From Dyella_B humi (GTDB lineage: Bacteria > Pseudomonadota > Gammaproteobacteria > Xanthomonadales > Rhodanobacteraceae): 64,000 nt of DNA. Numbering within the stretch: the first letter of the stretch is position 1; each line of letters begins with the position of its first letter. Where the stretch lies: NCBI RefSeq assembly GCF_044904605.1, contig NZ_JADIKI010000021.1, forward strand, positions 248,001-312,000, in the 5' to 3' direction. Below, one piece after another: positions 53,592 to 61,345 of this stretch. The position numbers were made by a program, and so were the translations under genes. Below the pieces are notes generated by a model. It searched no databases and had not been told where the DNA came from. It was given only the letters and a program-made list of their open reading frames with translations.

Positions 53592-54992
53592 TCATTTTTT
53601 GCGCCGCTTCATCTCGCTAATCATTCGCTGCCGCTTGCGTTGCTGCGCCTCGGTCAGCACGTTCTTCTTGCCCGCGTATGGATTCTCGCCATCGCGGAAG
53701 TCGATGCGGATTGGCGTACCTTCGAGCTTGTAGCGTTGCCGGAAGAAGTTTTCCAGATAACGGCGGTAGGCCGGCGCGATGTGCTTGGTGCGGCTGCCAT
53801 GGATCACGATGGTCGGCGGGTTGCTGCCTCCGGGATGCGCGAAACGCAGCTTGGGTGCATGGCCGCGCACCAGCGGTGGCTGGTAGCCTTCGTAGGCGCG
53901 CTCGAGCGTGCGAGTGAGATCGGACGAGGCGAGTTCGCGCGTGGCCGAGGTGTGTGCACGCACAACCGCGCGCATCAGCTCGCGCAGGCCAGAGCCGTGC
54001 AACGCCGAGATGAACACCTGCTTGGCCCATTCGACGAAAACGAGCCGGCGTTCCAGCGCGCGCTGACATTGCTCGCGTTGGTAGGTATCCATGTCGTCCC
54101 ACTTGTTGACGGCGATGACCAGTGCCCTGCCCTCGTCGAGCGCGTGGCCGATCAAGGTGAGATCCTGGTCGGCGAGGTTTTCGCGGGCGTCGATCATGAC
54201 CACCACGACCTGCGCGGCAGCCATCGATTGCAGCGTCTTGATGACGCTGAATTTCTCCACGCCTTCGTCGACTTTCGACTTGCGACGGACGCCGGCCGTG
54301 TCGATCAGTGTGTAACGCTTGCCATCGCGCTCCAGCGGCACGCGGATCGGATCACGCGTGGTACCGGCGACGTCGGAAACGATCAGCCGGTTTTCGCCGA
54401 GCAGGCGGTTGATCAGGGTAGACTTGCCCGCATTGGGGCGACCGACGATGGCGACGCGAATGCTGCCGCCGTCTTCCGGCGCGAGTTCTTCGTGCGCATC
54501 TTCCGGCAGCAGCGGCAGCACCGCAGCGATCAGTTCCTCGGTGCCGCGGTTGTGTGCGGCAGACAGCGGCAGCGTCTGCGAGATGCCGAAGACGGCAAAT
54601 TCCGCTAACGCATTCTGCTCGTCCAGGCCATCAGTCTTGTTGACCGCGGCGATGATGGGTTTGCCGCTACGGCGCAACTCGTCGAGGATGCTGCGATCCT
54701 GCGGCAGCAGGCCGTCACGTGCATCCACCACGAGCACTAGCACCTGCGCCTCGTCGATAGCGAGGCGCACCTGCTGCGCGGTGAGTGCGTCGATGCCTTC
54801 CTCGACACCGGACAAACCACCGGTATCGACCACTACAAACGGGCGCTCACCGGTGCGACAGACGCCGTAATGGCGATCGCGTGTGACGCCCGGCATATCG
54901 GCCACCAAGGCGTCGCGGCTGCGCGTCACCGCGTTGAACAGGGTCGATTTACCGACGTTGGGACGACCGACCAGGGCGATGACGGGTAGCAC
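53592..54992 (-). CDS. der: Ribosome-assembly GTPase Der
   Basis: The 466-residue protein has two tandem GTPase domains. The P-loops are GRPNVGKSTLFN near 8 and GRPNAGKSTLINRL near 185, with DTGG/DTAG switch motifs and NKTD/NKWD specificity motifs. A C-terminal KH-like domain ends in a Lys/Arg-rich tail (KRQRMISEMKRRKK). It acts in 50S subunit assembly. It follows bamB by 15 bp in the conserved bamB-der order. Confidence 0.98.
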   Translation of the reverse strand: MLPVIALVGRPNVGKSTLFNAVTRSRDALVADMPGVTRDRHYGVCRTGERPFVVVDTGGLSGVEEGIDALTAQQVRLAIDEAQVLVLVVDARDGLLPQDRSILDELRRSGKPIIAAVNKTDGLDEQNALAEFAVFGISQTLPLSAAHNRGTEELIAAVLPLLPEDAHEELAPEDGGSIRVAIVGRPNAGKSTLINRLLGENRLIVSDVAGTTRDPIRVPLERDGKRYTLIDTAGVRRKSKVDEGVEKFSVIKTLQSMAAAQVVVVMIDARENLADQDLTLIGHALDEGRALVIAVNKWDDMDTYQREQCQRALERRLVFVEWAKQVFISALHGSGLRELMRAVVRAHTSATRELASSDLTRTLERAYEGYQPPLVRGHAPKLRFAHPGGSNPPTIVIHGSRTKHIAPAYRRYLENFFRQRYKLEGTPIRIDFRDGENPYAGKKNVLTEAQQRKRQRMISEMKRRKK

Positions 54993-55007
54993 GAAACATC
55001 GATCCAG

Positions 55008-56207
55008 TTACTTCGCGCCGAGACGATAAGCGGCGATATGGCCCTGCACGTCTTCGATGTATACGAGATCACCGGCAACCACCGGCTGCGCGCGGACGGC
55101 CTTCTTCGATAGGCGCTCGCGGCCGGCCAGCGCGCCGTCGCCGGTCTGCAGCCAATGCACATAACCTTCGGAGTCGGCGACGACAATGTAATTACCCTGC
55201 ACGGCCGGCGCAGTCAGCCAGCGGTATTTCAGATCGTCGTTCTTCCACATGTCGGCACCGCTGCTCTTGTCGAACGCCCACACCTGCGAGTCGGTGTTGA
55301 CGCCGAACAGGCTGTTGCCGCTGAGCGCCAGCGAGGTGTAGGTGGAGAACGGACGCGCCCACAACGGACGGCCACTGGGGCCTTCCACGGCGGTGAGGTT
55401 GCCGTGATAGGCCGAGGCATAGAGCGTGCTGCCGTCGAGCACGATGCTGCCGTCGGCGTCATTCATGCGGTCGATGTCGGTACGGCCTTCACCGCTGGCG
55501 AGCTTCTGCTCCCACAGCTTGTCGCCGCTGTCTTGGCGTAGCGCCATCAGCTTGCCGTCGTCGCTGCCGAGGAACACTACGCCGTTGGTAACCAACAGCG
55601 GGCCGTTGCCGCGCAGGCTAAGCAGCGGCACATTGCCCTGGTCATTCACCCAGCGACGCTCGCCGGTGTTGCTATCCAGACCGTACACGCGGCCATCCTG
55701 CGTGCGCACGATGATGAGTGCGCCGGAGATCACCGGCGAATCGATCACTTCCGACGGTAGCGTGGCGACCCAGCGCTGACTGCCGTCTTTGGCGCTGAGG
55801 CCATAGACATGGCCGTCCAGCGTGCCGATGGCGAGCAGGTCGCCGGCAACCGCCGGGCCGCCGGAATAGAACGCATCCGGGCGCTTCTTGTCACCCCAGC
55901 CGAACCAGCCGTGCGTGCGGTTCTTCTTTTCCCACACAGTTTTGCCGGTGTTTGCGTCATAGGCGACCACCGCGCCGTCGGTGCTGGCGGCATAGAGCAC
56001 GCCGTCCACCACGGTGGGCTCCATGCGCACGCCGCTCATGCCGGCGCCATGACCGACGCGGTCCTTCCACACGCGCGTGACCTGGACGGTCGGCTTGAAA
56101 TCCTTAGCCAACGGCGTCGGCGGCTGGATGTTTTCTTTCTTGAAGGAATGACAGCCCGCCAGCGCTACCAGCGAGCCAGTCACTACGATCAGCCAAAAAC
56201 GTTTCAT
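55008..56207 (-). CDS. bamB: Outer-membrane assembly lipoprotein BamB
   Basis: The 399-residue periplasmic lipoprotein scaffolds the beta-barrel assembly machine. The signal ends VALAGC with the lipidated Cys at residue 19. The rest is an eight-bladed PQQ-type propeller with repeated blades such as VVAYDANTGKTVWEKK, VYGLSAKDGSQRW and VYGLDSNTGERRW. Its ATG overlaps the stop of the upstream gene as ATGA, and der follows. Confidence 0.96.
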   Translation of the reverse strand: MKRFWLIVVTGSLVALAGCHSFKKENIQPPTPLAKDFKPTVQVTRVWKDRVGHGAGMSGVRMEPTVVDGVLYAASTDGAVVAYDANTGKTVWEKKNRTHGWFGWGDKKRPDAFYSGGPAVAGDLLAIGTLDGHVYGLSAKDGSQRWVATLPSEVIDSPVISGALIIVRTQDGRVYGLDSNTGERRWVNDQGNVPLLSLRGNGPLLVTNGVVFLGSDDGKLMALRQDSGDKLWEQKLASGEGRTDIDRMNDADGSIVLDGSTLYASAYHGNLTAVEGPSGRPLWARPFSTYTSLALSGNSLFGVNTDSQVWAFDKSSGADMWKNDDLKYRWLTAPAVQGNYIVVADSEGYVHWLQTGDGALAGRERLSKKAVRAQPVVAGDLVYIEDVQGHIAAYRLGAK

Positions 56208-56854
56208 GCACCCTGCTTCCCGGCCGTGGCCAGATCGTCGATTTTCATTTGCACTTCATTGTCCTGCGACATGTGCGGCCCCATCGCGCTCACTGCGGCC
56301 TGGTAGGCCTTGAGAGCATCGTCGCGCCGTCCAAGCTTGACCAGAGCATCGCCGCGTAGTTCCTGGCTTTCGATGGCGTAGCTGTTGGCCGGCATACGAT
56401 CCAGCGCGTTCAGTGCTTCCTGAGCATCGCCCTTGCCCAATTGCACGTGTGCGATGCGCAACTCCACCAACGCCTTCAGCTCCGCGCTGGGAGCGTTCTT
56501 TTCAGCCCAGGCGAGCGAGTCGAGCGCCTTGTCGAACTGTTTATCTTCCGCCTGACGGCGCGCGCGGTCGCTGACGGCGAACAAGGCATAGGGCGTATCG
56601 GCGTAATCTTTCATGAGCTGCTGCGTGATCATGTCCACGGCGTTGGTGTTGCCGGTGTCGATCACGCCCTGCAACTGTTGATACAGGCCAGATGCCTGCA
56701 CCTGATGCCCGGCGCGATGATTGCGCCACTGCTGGTAACCAAAGATGGCGATCAGGCCGATGACGACACCTACAGCGATCGACAGGCCATTCTGCCGCAG
56801 CCATTTTTGTACGCGTTCGCTCTGCTCGTAGTCGTCGTAAGCATTGAATGCCAT
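56204..56854 (-). CDS. yfgM: YfgM-like tetratricopeptide membrane protein (Sec translocon-associated)
   Basis: The 216-residue protein has a short cytoplasmic segment (YDDYEQSERVQKWLRQNG), one membrane helix (about 24-43) and periplasmic TPR repeats. This is the architecture of E. coli YfgM, which associates with SecYEG and PpiD. The start at 56854 gives the family N-terminus; an upstream in-frame reading to 56965 is low-complexity and rejected. It overlaps bamB by 4 bp. Confidence 0.9.
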   Translation of the reverse strand: MAFNAYDDYEQSERVQKWLRQNGLSIAVGVVIGLIAIFGYQQWRNHRAGHQVQASGLYQQLQGVIDTGNTNAVDMITQQLMKDYADTPYALFAVSDRARRQAEDKQFDKALDSLAWAEKNAPSAELKALVELRIAHVQLGKGDAQEALNALDRMPANSYAIESQELRGDALVKLGRRDDALKAYQAAVSAMGPHMSQDNEVQMKIDDLATAGKQGA

Positions 56855-56983
56855 GCAATCACCGTATCGCAAGAAACGCCACAAGGCGTCAGAAAAGGCG
56901 TTCGAGGGCCGCCGCAGTCCAGCGGCAGGCGGCGTTGCCGCACCCGGCGGGCGGGCAATGTGCAAGCATAACCGATCGAAGGG

Positions 56984-57013
56984 GGGTGAAGGCTATCAAA
57001 CTCGCCTTCACCC
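56984..57013. terminator. Stem-loop after rodZ
   Basis: GGGTGAAGG (56984-56992) pairs with CCTTCACCC (57005-57013) across a 12-base loop, 17 bases beyond the rodZ stop. No T tract follows on the minus strand, so termination is uncertain. The remaining 56855-56983 shows no gene. Confidence 0.5.
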
Positions 57014-57030
57014 GCCTGACAAAGGATCGC

Positions 57031-58074
57031 TCAGGCGCCAGCAGGCGTAGCCTTGCCGCCCTGGATGTCGACGCGGAAGTGCGCGATGTTGGAGCGACGG
57101 TAAGGGTCGAGCGTCACTGGCTGTCCATCGACACTCACCTGCGCGCCCGTGGCGTTGCCCAGGCGTACTTCCAGCGGCTGATCGCTGTGGTAGGTCTTGT
57201 TAGTGCCGGCGGGCAGCAAGCCGTATTCCAGGCGAGTGCCGTCCTTACCGATCACTTCCACCCAACTGCTGTTGGACAGGTCGAGCGTAAGACTGTGCGC
57301 ACCGCTGCCGGCGGCCGACACTGCGGGTGCATTGCTGGCCGCAGGCGGCGTGATCGCCACGTCGGTGTCGAGATTGGGCACCGGCACCATCGAGGCCAGC
57401 AAAGGCTGCGTGGCGGCTGTGTGCGGTGTGGAGGCAGCAGCGGCAGGCGCCGTGTCGGGTGTTGTTGCCTGGGCGATCGCCGGAGCACCGGCGATGGCTT
57501 TAGCCGCGCTGCTGGAGGCAGCTGGCGGTGGCGCGTCCTGCTGCGCAACGGGCGTGGCGTCGAGCGGCGCAAGGCGGCTCATGTCACGCGTGAGCGTGCC
57601 GCGCATGCCTAGCCACACGGTAGGCACGGCGATCACCAGCGTCAACACGACGTAGGTCGCCGCCTTGGCGTATTGATCCAGCAAGTAGCGCGAATGCGAT
57701 ACGCCGCCGGTGGCCACCAGTTTCGGCTGAGCTGGCTTGAACTTGGCAACGATCGCTTCGATTTCGCTCTCATCGATGTCCAGGTAGCGCCCGTATTTGC
57801 GGAGGTATCCGCCGAGATACACCTGGTAATCGATGCTGCCTAAATCGTTGCTCTCCAGTTGCCGCAGCACGCGCACCGGCAGATGCAGGGCGTGGCCGCA
57901 GGCTTCCAGATCCAGGCCGCGTGCTTCGCGCGCCGCGCGCAGGCGCGAGCCGAAGCCGGGAGCATCGTTAAAGCGGAATTCGGCAGCGCTCTGTTCCATG
58001 TTCGCTGCGGCCGTGGCGTGCGTTTCGGAGGAGTTCTCCCCCTGCGCTGCCGGATTGGACTGCTCGGAAATCAT
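57031..58074 (-). CDS. rodZ: Cell-shape protein RodZ
   Basis: The 347-residue inner-membrane protein links MreB to the wall-elongation machinery. A cytoplasmic helix-turn-helix domain (GSRLRAAREARGLDLEACGH through YLRKYGRYLDI, about 40-105) is followed by one membrane helix near 140-160. An Ala/Pro/Thr-rich periplasmic linker and a DUF4115-type beta domain (SWVEVIGKDGTRLEYGLLPAG) complete it. It overlaps the PilW-like gene as ATGA (start 58074, previous stop 58071). Confidence 0.94.
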   Translation of the reverse strand: MISEQSNPAAQGENSSETHATAAANMEQSAAEFRFNDAPGFGSRLRAAREARGLDLEACGHALHLPVRVLRQLESNDLGSIDYQVYLGGYLRKYGRYLDIDESEIEAIVAKFKPAQPKLVATGGVSHSRYLLDQYAKAATYVVLTLVIAVPTVWLGMRGTLTRDMSRLAPLDATPVAQQDAPPPAASSSAAKAIAGAPAIAQATTPDTAPAAAASTPHTAATQPLLASMVPVPNLDTDVAITPPAASNAPAVSAAGSGAHSLTLDLSNSSWVEVIGKDGTRLEYGLLPAGTNKTYHSDQPLEVRLGNATGAQVSVDGQPVTLDPYRRSNIAHFRVDIQGGKATPAGA

Positions 58075-58871
58075 GGGCGTACGGATGATTGAGTGATGGC
58101 CTGGGCCTGTTCCGATTCCGGGAACTGGCTCAGCAGCCGTTTGCTGTAATTCTGGGCAGCATCCATGTTGCCCAAACGGGACTCGATGTCATGGCCAAGC
58201 TTCAGCGCATCGGCATTGGGCTGACCCTGCGATTCGAAGCGCTGCAAGAACGCGATGGCGTGGAAGTAATCCTGGTTGAGATAAAGCACGTGGGCGAGCT
58301 GCAGCAACGCGTTCGCATTGCTCGGATTGCGCTGCACGGCCTGGCGGAGGCTGGCCTCGGCGCCGGTGCGATCGCCCAGTTGGAGTTGGCACAGACCCTG
58401 GTTGGTCAGCGCCACGTCCGGCGTTTGATAGAACGGATCGGTGATGGCCTTGGTGAAATACGGCAGGGATTCCTGCGCCCTGCCTGCATGACACAGAAAC
58501 TGGCCGAGATTGTTGTTGGTGTCGCCCTTGTCCGGCTGCAGTTCCACCGCTTTGCGGTAATGGATCTCTGCATTGGGCATGTCGTTGATGCGCTCGTAGA
58601 TGTACGCCATCACCGTTTGTGCCGGCACGTAGGTGGGATCTTCGCCTGCTGCGATCTTCACCTTCTCCAGCGCGCCTTCCAGGTTACCGATGTCGATGTA
58701 ATGCTGCGCAAGCCGCGTGTGCACGTCGGCCGCGCTCTGCGCTTTTTGCTCCTTGGTCTGCGCGGGCGGATGCGGATCGGCAGGCGGCGGTGTCGCCGTC
58801 ATCATCTGTCCGTGGCAACCAGCCAACAACGCTGCCAGACCGGTACCGAGCAAGATGCGATCACGCCGCAT
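58071..58871 (-). CDS. pilW: Type IV pilus assembly lipoprotein (PilW/PilF)
   Basis: The 266-residue outer-membrane lipoprotein (lipobox LLAGC, Cys 19) carries about six TPR repeats (for example AEIHYRKAVELQPDKGDTNN and ALTNQGLCQLQLGDRTGAEA). It acts as pilotin for the secretin PilQ. It overlaps the rlmN 3' end by 11 bp and rodZ by 4 bp; this position between rlmN and rodZ is conserved in many gammaproteobacteria. Confidence 0.94.
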   Translation of the reverse strand: MRRDRILLGTGLAALLAGCHGQMMTATPPPADPHPPAQTKEQKAQSAADVHTRLAQHYIDIGNLEGALEKVKIAAGEDPTYVPAQTVMAYIYERINDMPNAEIHYRKAVELQPDKGDTNNNLGQFLCHAGRAQESLPYFTKAITDPFYQTPDVALTNQGLCQLQLGDRTGAEASLRQAVQRNPSNANALLQLAHVLYLNQDYFHAIAFLQRFESQGQPNADALKLGHDIESRLGNMDAAQNYSKRLLSQFPESEQAQAITQSSVRP

Positions 58872-59979
58872 GAACAGCCCCCTCGTCCAGACGCTTGCGG
58901 AATTCGGCCTGACGGCGCGTGCGGTCCAGCACTTGGCCTTTCAGCTGGCCGCAGGCGGCGTCGATATCGTCGCCACGGGTACGGCGCAACATGGTGAGAA
59001 TGTTTGCGTTGAGCAATTGCGTCTGGAACGCGCGAATGGTCTCCATGTCGGAGCGCTCGAAACGCGTCCCGGGGAAAGGATTGAACGGAATCAGATTGAC
59101 CTTGCAGGTCGGCAGCTTGCGCATCAGCTTGATCAGCTGGCGCGCGTGCTCGGGCTGATCGTTCACGCCTTTCATCAGCGTGTACTCAAAGGTGATGGAC
59201 GTGCGCGGCTTGCGCGCGATCCAGCGCTGGCACGACGCCATCAGCTCGGCGATCGGAAAGCGCTTGTTGAGCGGCACCAGTTCCGTGCGCAACTCGTCGT
59301 TCGCCGCATGCAGCGAGACGGCGAGCGACACGTCGATGCTTTCGGACAGCTTGTCGATCATCGGCACCAGGCCGGCGGTGGACAGCGTGACGCGCTTGGA
59401 CGCGAGACCGAAGCCGAGATCGTCACGCATCAAGCTCATCGCCTTCACGACATTGTCGAAGTTGAGTAGCGGTTCGCCCATGCCCATCATCACCACGTTG
59501 GTGATGCGGCGGTTCTGATGCGTGACGTTGCCCAGATGCTTGGCCGCCACCCACATCTGGCCGATGATTTCGGACGTGGCGAGGTTGCGGTTGAAACCCT
59601 GCGTAGCCGTGGAGCAGAACTGGCAGTTCAAACCGCAGCCCACCTGCGAGGATACACACAGCGTGCCGCGCGTGGGCTCAGGGATGTACACCGCTTCGAC
59701 GGCATTACCGCCGTCCATGCCCAGCAGCCATTTGTGCGTGCCGTCGACGGCGCCTTTATCGAACAGCGTCTTCGGCGGACCGATGTAGCAAACGGCTTCG
59801 AGCTTGGTGCGCAGCGCCTTGCCCACATCGGTCATGTTTTCGAAGTTGTCTTCCAGATGGTGATACATCCACTTCATCACCTGCTCGGCACGATACGGCT
59901 TCTCGCCGAGCTGCGCGAAAAACTCGCGCAAGCCCTGGCGATCGAAATCGAGCAGATTGACTTTTTCCACCTGGTTCAC
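58861..59979 (-). CDS. rlmN: 23S rRNA/tRNA adenine-C2 methyltransferase
   Basis: The 372-residue radical-SAM enzyme methylates A2503 of 23S rRNA and A37 of some tRNAs. The iron-sulfur cluster motif CGLNCQFC is near 115, and EKPYRAEQVMKWMYHH and EYTLMKGVND are family hallmarks. A GTG at 59979, 13 bases after the ndk stop, is the best start although its ribosome site is weak; earlier in-frame ATGs lie within ndk. It continues the ndk-rlmN-pilW-rodZ order. Confidence 0.95.
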   Translation of the reverse strand: MNQVEKVNLLDFDRQGLREFFAQLGEKPYRAEQVMKWMYHHLEDNFENMTDVGKALRTKLEAVCYIGPPKTLFDKGAVDGTHKWLLGMDGGNAVEAVYIPEPTRGTLCVSSQVGCGLNCQFCSTATQGFNRNLATSEIIGQMWVAAKHLGNVTHQNRRITNVVMMGMGEPLLNFDNVVKAMSLMRDDLGFGLASKRVTLSTAGLVPMIDKLSESIDVSLAVSLHAANDELRTELVPLNKRFPIAELMASCQRWIARKPRTSITFEYTLMKGVNDQPEHARQLIKLMRKLPTCKVNLIPFNPFPGTRFERSDMETIRAFQTQLLNANILTMLRRTRGDDIDAACGQLKGQVLDRTRRQAEFRKRLDEGAVHAA

Positions 59980-59992
59980 GTGCGTGTTGTCT

Positions 59993-60418
59993 TTAGCGCG
60001 GGAAAACTTCGGTTGTTGCGAAGAAATAGGCGATTTCGGTAGCAGCGTTTTCAGCGCTATCGGAACCATGCACGGCATTCGCGTCGATCGATTCGGCGAA
60101 ATCGGCGCGGATCGTGCCCGTGGCGGCTTCCTTCGGATTGGTTGCGCCCATCAATTCGCGATTCTTGAGAATCGCATTGTCACCTTGCAGTGCCTGGATC
60201 ATCACCGGGCCGGAGATCATGAATTCCACCAGTGCATTGAAGAACGGACGTTCGCGGTGCACTGCGTAGAAACCTTCCGCCTCTTTGCGCGAAAGATGCT
60301 GCATCTTTGCTGCAACGACTTTCAGGCCTGCTTTCTCGAAGCGTGCGTAGATTTCACCGATCACATTCTTGGCAACGGCATCGGGTTTGATGATGGAAAG
60401 GGTGCGCTCCAGCGCCAT
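59993..60418 (-). CDS. ndk: Nucleoside diphosphate kinase
   Basis: The 141-residue enzyme balances nucleoside triphosphate pools. It opens ALERTLSIIKPDAVAKN and has the phospho-histidine in NAVHGSDSAENA near 117. Length is standard. It is first in the minus-strand housekeeping string, divergent from the PsrA-like regulator. Confidence 0.98.
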   Translation of the reverse strand: MALERTLSIIKPDAVAKNVIGEIYARFEKAGLKVVAAKMQHLSRKEAEGFYAVHRERPFFNALVEFMISGPVMIQALQGDNAILKNRELMGATNPKEAATGTIRADFAESIDANAVHGSDSAENAATEIAYFFATTEVFPR

Positions 60419-60574
60419 GCGGTCTGCTCCGGGTTATGCGGACTGGTTTAATGGGCGGCCTGACGGGACAACGTCAGAAAGGAAGATAGAACTAAATACG
60501 TATCGGAATGCGGATTTAGCTCACGAAAGTTTGACAGATTCTAGCCCATAAGCAACCCCGCTCCGAGCGCCGAC

Positions 60575-60588
60575 CAAACGACTGTTTG
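60575..60588. promoter_or_regulatory. PsrA-type operator, site 1
   Basis: CAAAC-GACT-GTTTG matches the published PsrA consensus G/CAAAC(N2-4)GTTTG/C. It lies 65 bp upstream of the regulator's start codon. Confidence 0.75.
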
Positions 60589-60615
60589 ACTGCTCGAGGG
60601 GGCCACGCGTATCCT

Positions 60616-60629
60616 CAAACGATCGTTTG
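60616..60629. promoter_or_regulatory. PsrA-type operator, site 2
   Basis: CAAAC-GATC-GTTTG matches the same consensus within a perfect 16-bp palindrome (60615-60630). Its centre is 41 bp from that of site 1, close to four helical turns, and it lies 23 bp before the GTG start, consistent with autorepression. Confidence 0.8.
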
Positions 60630-60652
60630 ATTCCGTCCAACAGGCGCGCCCC

Positions 60653-61267
60653 GTGAACAGCTCCGCTTCTACGAAGGAACGCATCCTGACCGCGGCCGAA
60701 GCCTTGTTCGCCCAGCGCGGATTCGAAGGCGCCTCGCTGCGCCAGCTCACCGCCGCCGCGGGCGTGAACCTGGCCGCGGTGAACTACCACTTCGGCTCCA
60801 AGGATCACCTGGTCGAGCAGGTCTTCAAGCGCCGCCTGGACCAGCTCAATGCCCGCCGTTTGGCCGCCCTCAAGCAGATTGCCGGACAACAGGAAACGAC
60901 ACTGGAGCACGTGCTGTCGGCCTTCATCCGCCCTGCCCTGGATCTGTCCTACGACGGCGGCGGCGGCCTGTTCATGCGCGTGCTGGCCCGGGCCTTCGCC
61001 GAGCACGACGACAGCCTACGCAAGTTCCTGTCGGAGAACTACGGCCACGTAATGCGGCAATTCACCGCCGAATTCGCCCGCCTTCTGCCCAACCTGAGCA
61101 AAGAAGAGCTGTACTGGCGCATCGACCTGGTCACCGGCGCCCTGACCCATGCCATGTCGGGCTTCGGCATCATCCAGCGCAAAAGCGACGTCAGCGAAGT
61201 CATCCATCGCGAACAGACGGCCGAGCACCTGATCCGCTTCGCCGTCGCAGGTCTGCGCGCACCCTGA
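60653..61267 (+). CDS. psrA: TetR-family fatty-acid regulator, PsrA-like
   Basis: The 204-residue protein has an N-terminal TetR helix-turn-helix (AEALFAQRGFEGASLRQLTA through VNLAAVNYHFGSK, about 12-52), very like Pseudomonas PsrA, and a helical ligand domain. PsrA represses beta-oxidation genes and is released by long-chain acyl-CoA/fatty acid. Two PsrA-type operators directly upstream support the name. It starts at a GTG (60653). The beta-oxidation gene follows 78 bp downstream without its own operator, suggesting co-transcription. Confidence 0.86.
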   Translation: MNSSASTKERILTAAEALFAQRGFEGASLRQLTAAAGVNLAAVNYHFGSKDHLVEQVFKRRLDQLNARRLAALKQIAGQQETTLEHVLSAFIRPALDLSYDGGGGLFMRVLARAFAEHDDSLRKFLSENYGHVMRQFTAEFARLLPNLSKEELYWRIDLVTGALTHAMSGFGIIQRKSDVSEVIHREQTAEHLIRFAVAGLRAP

Positions 61268-61345
61268 TTTTTTTTGTCATCGGGAGGCCATGCGCCTCCT
61301 GCACCCACTTTTTCATCTGCTACGCATTCGTACTTGGAGAACCCA

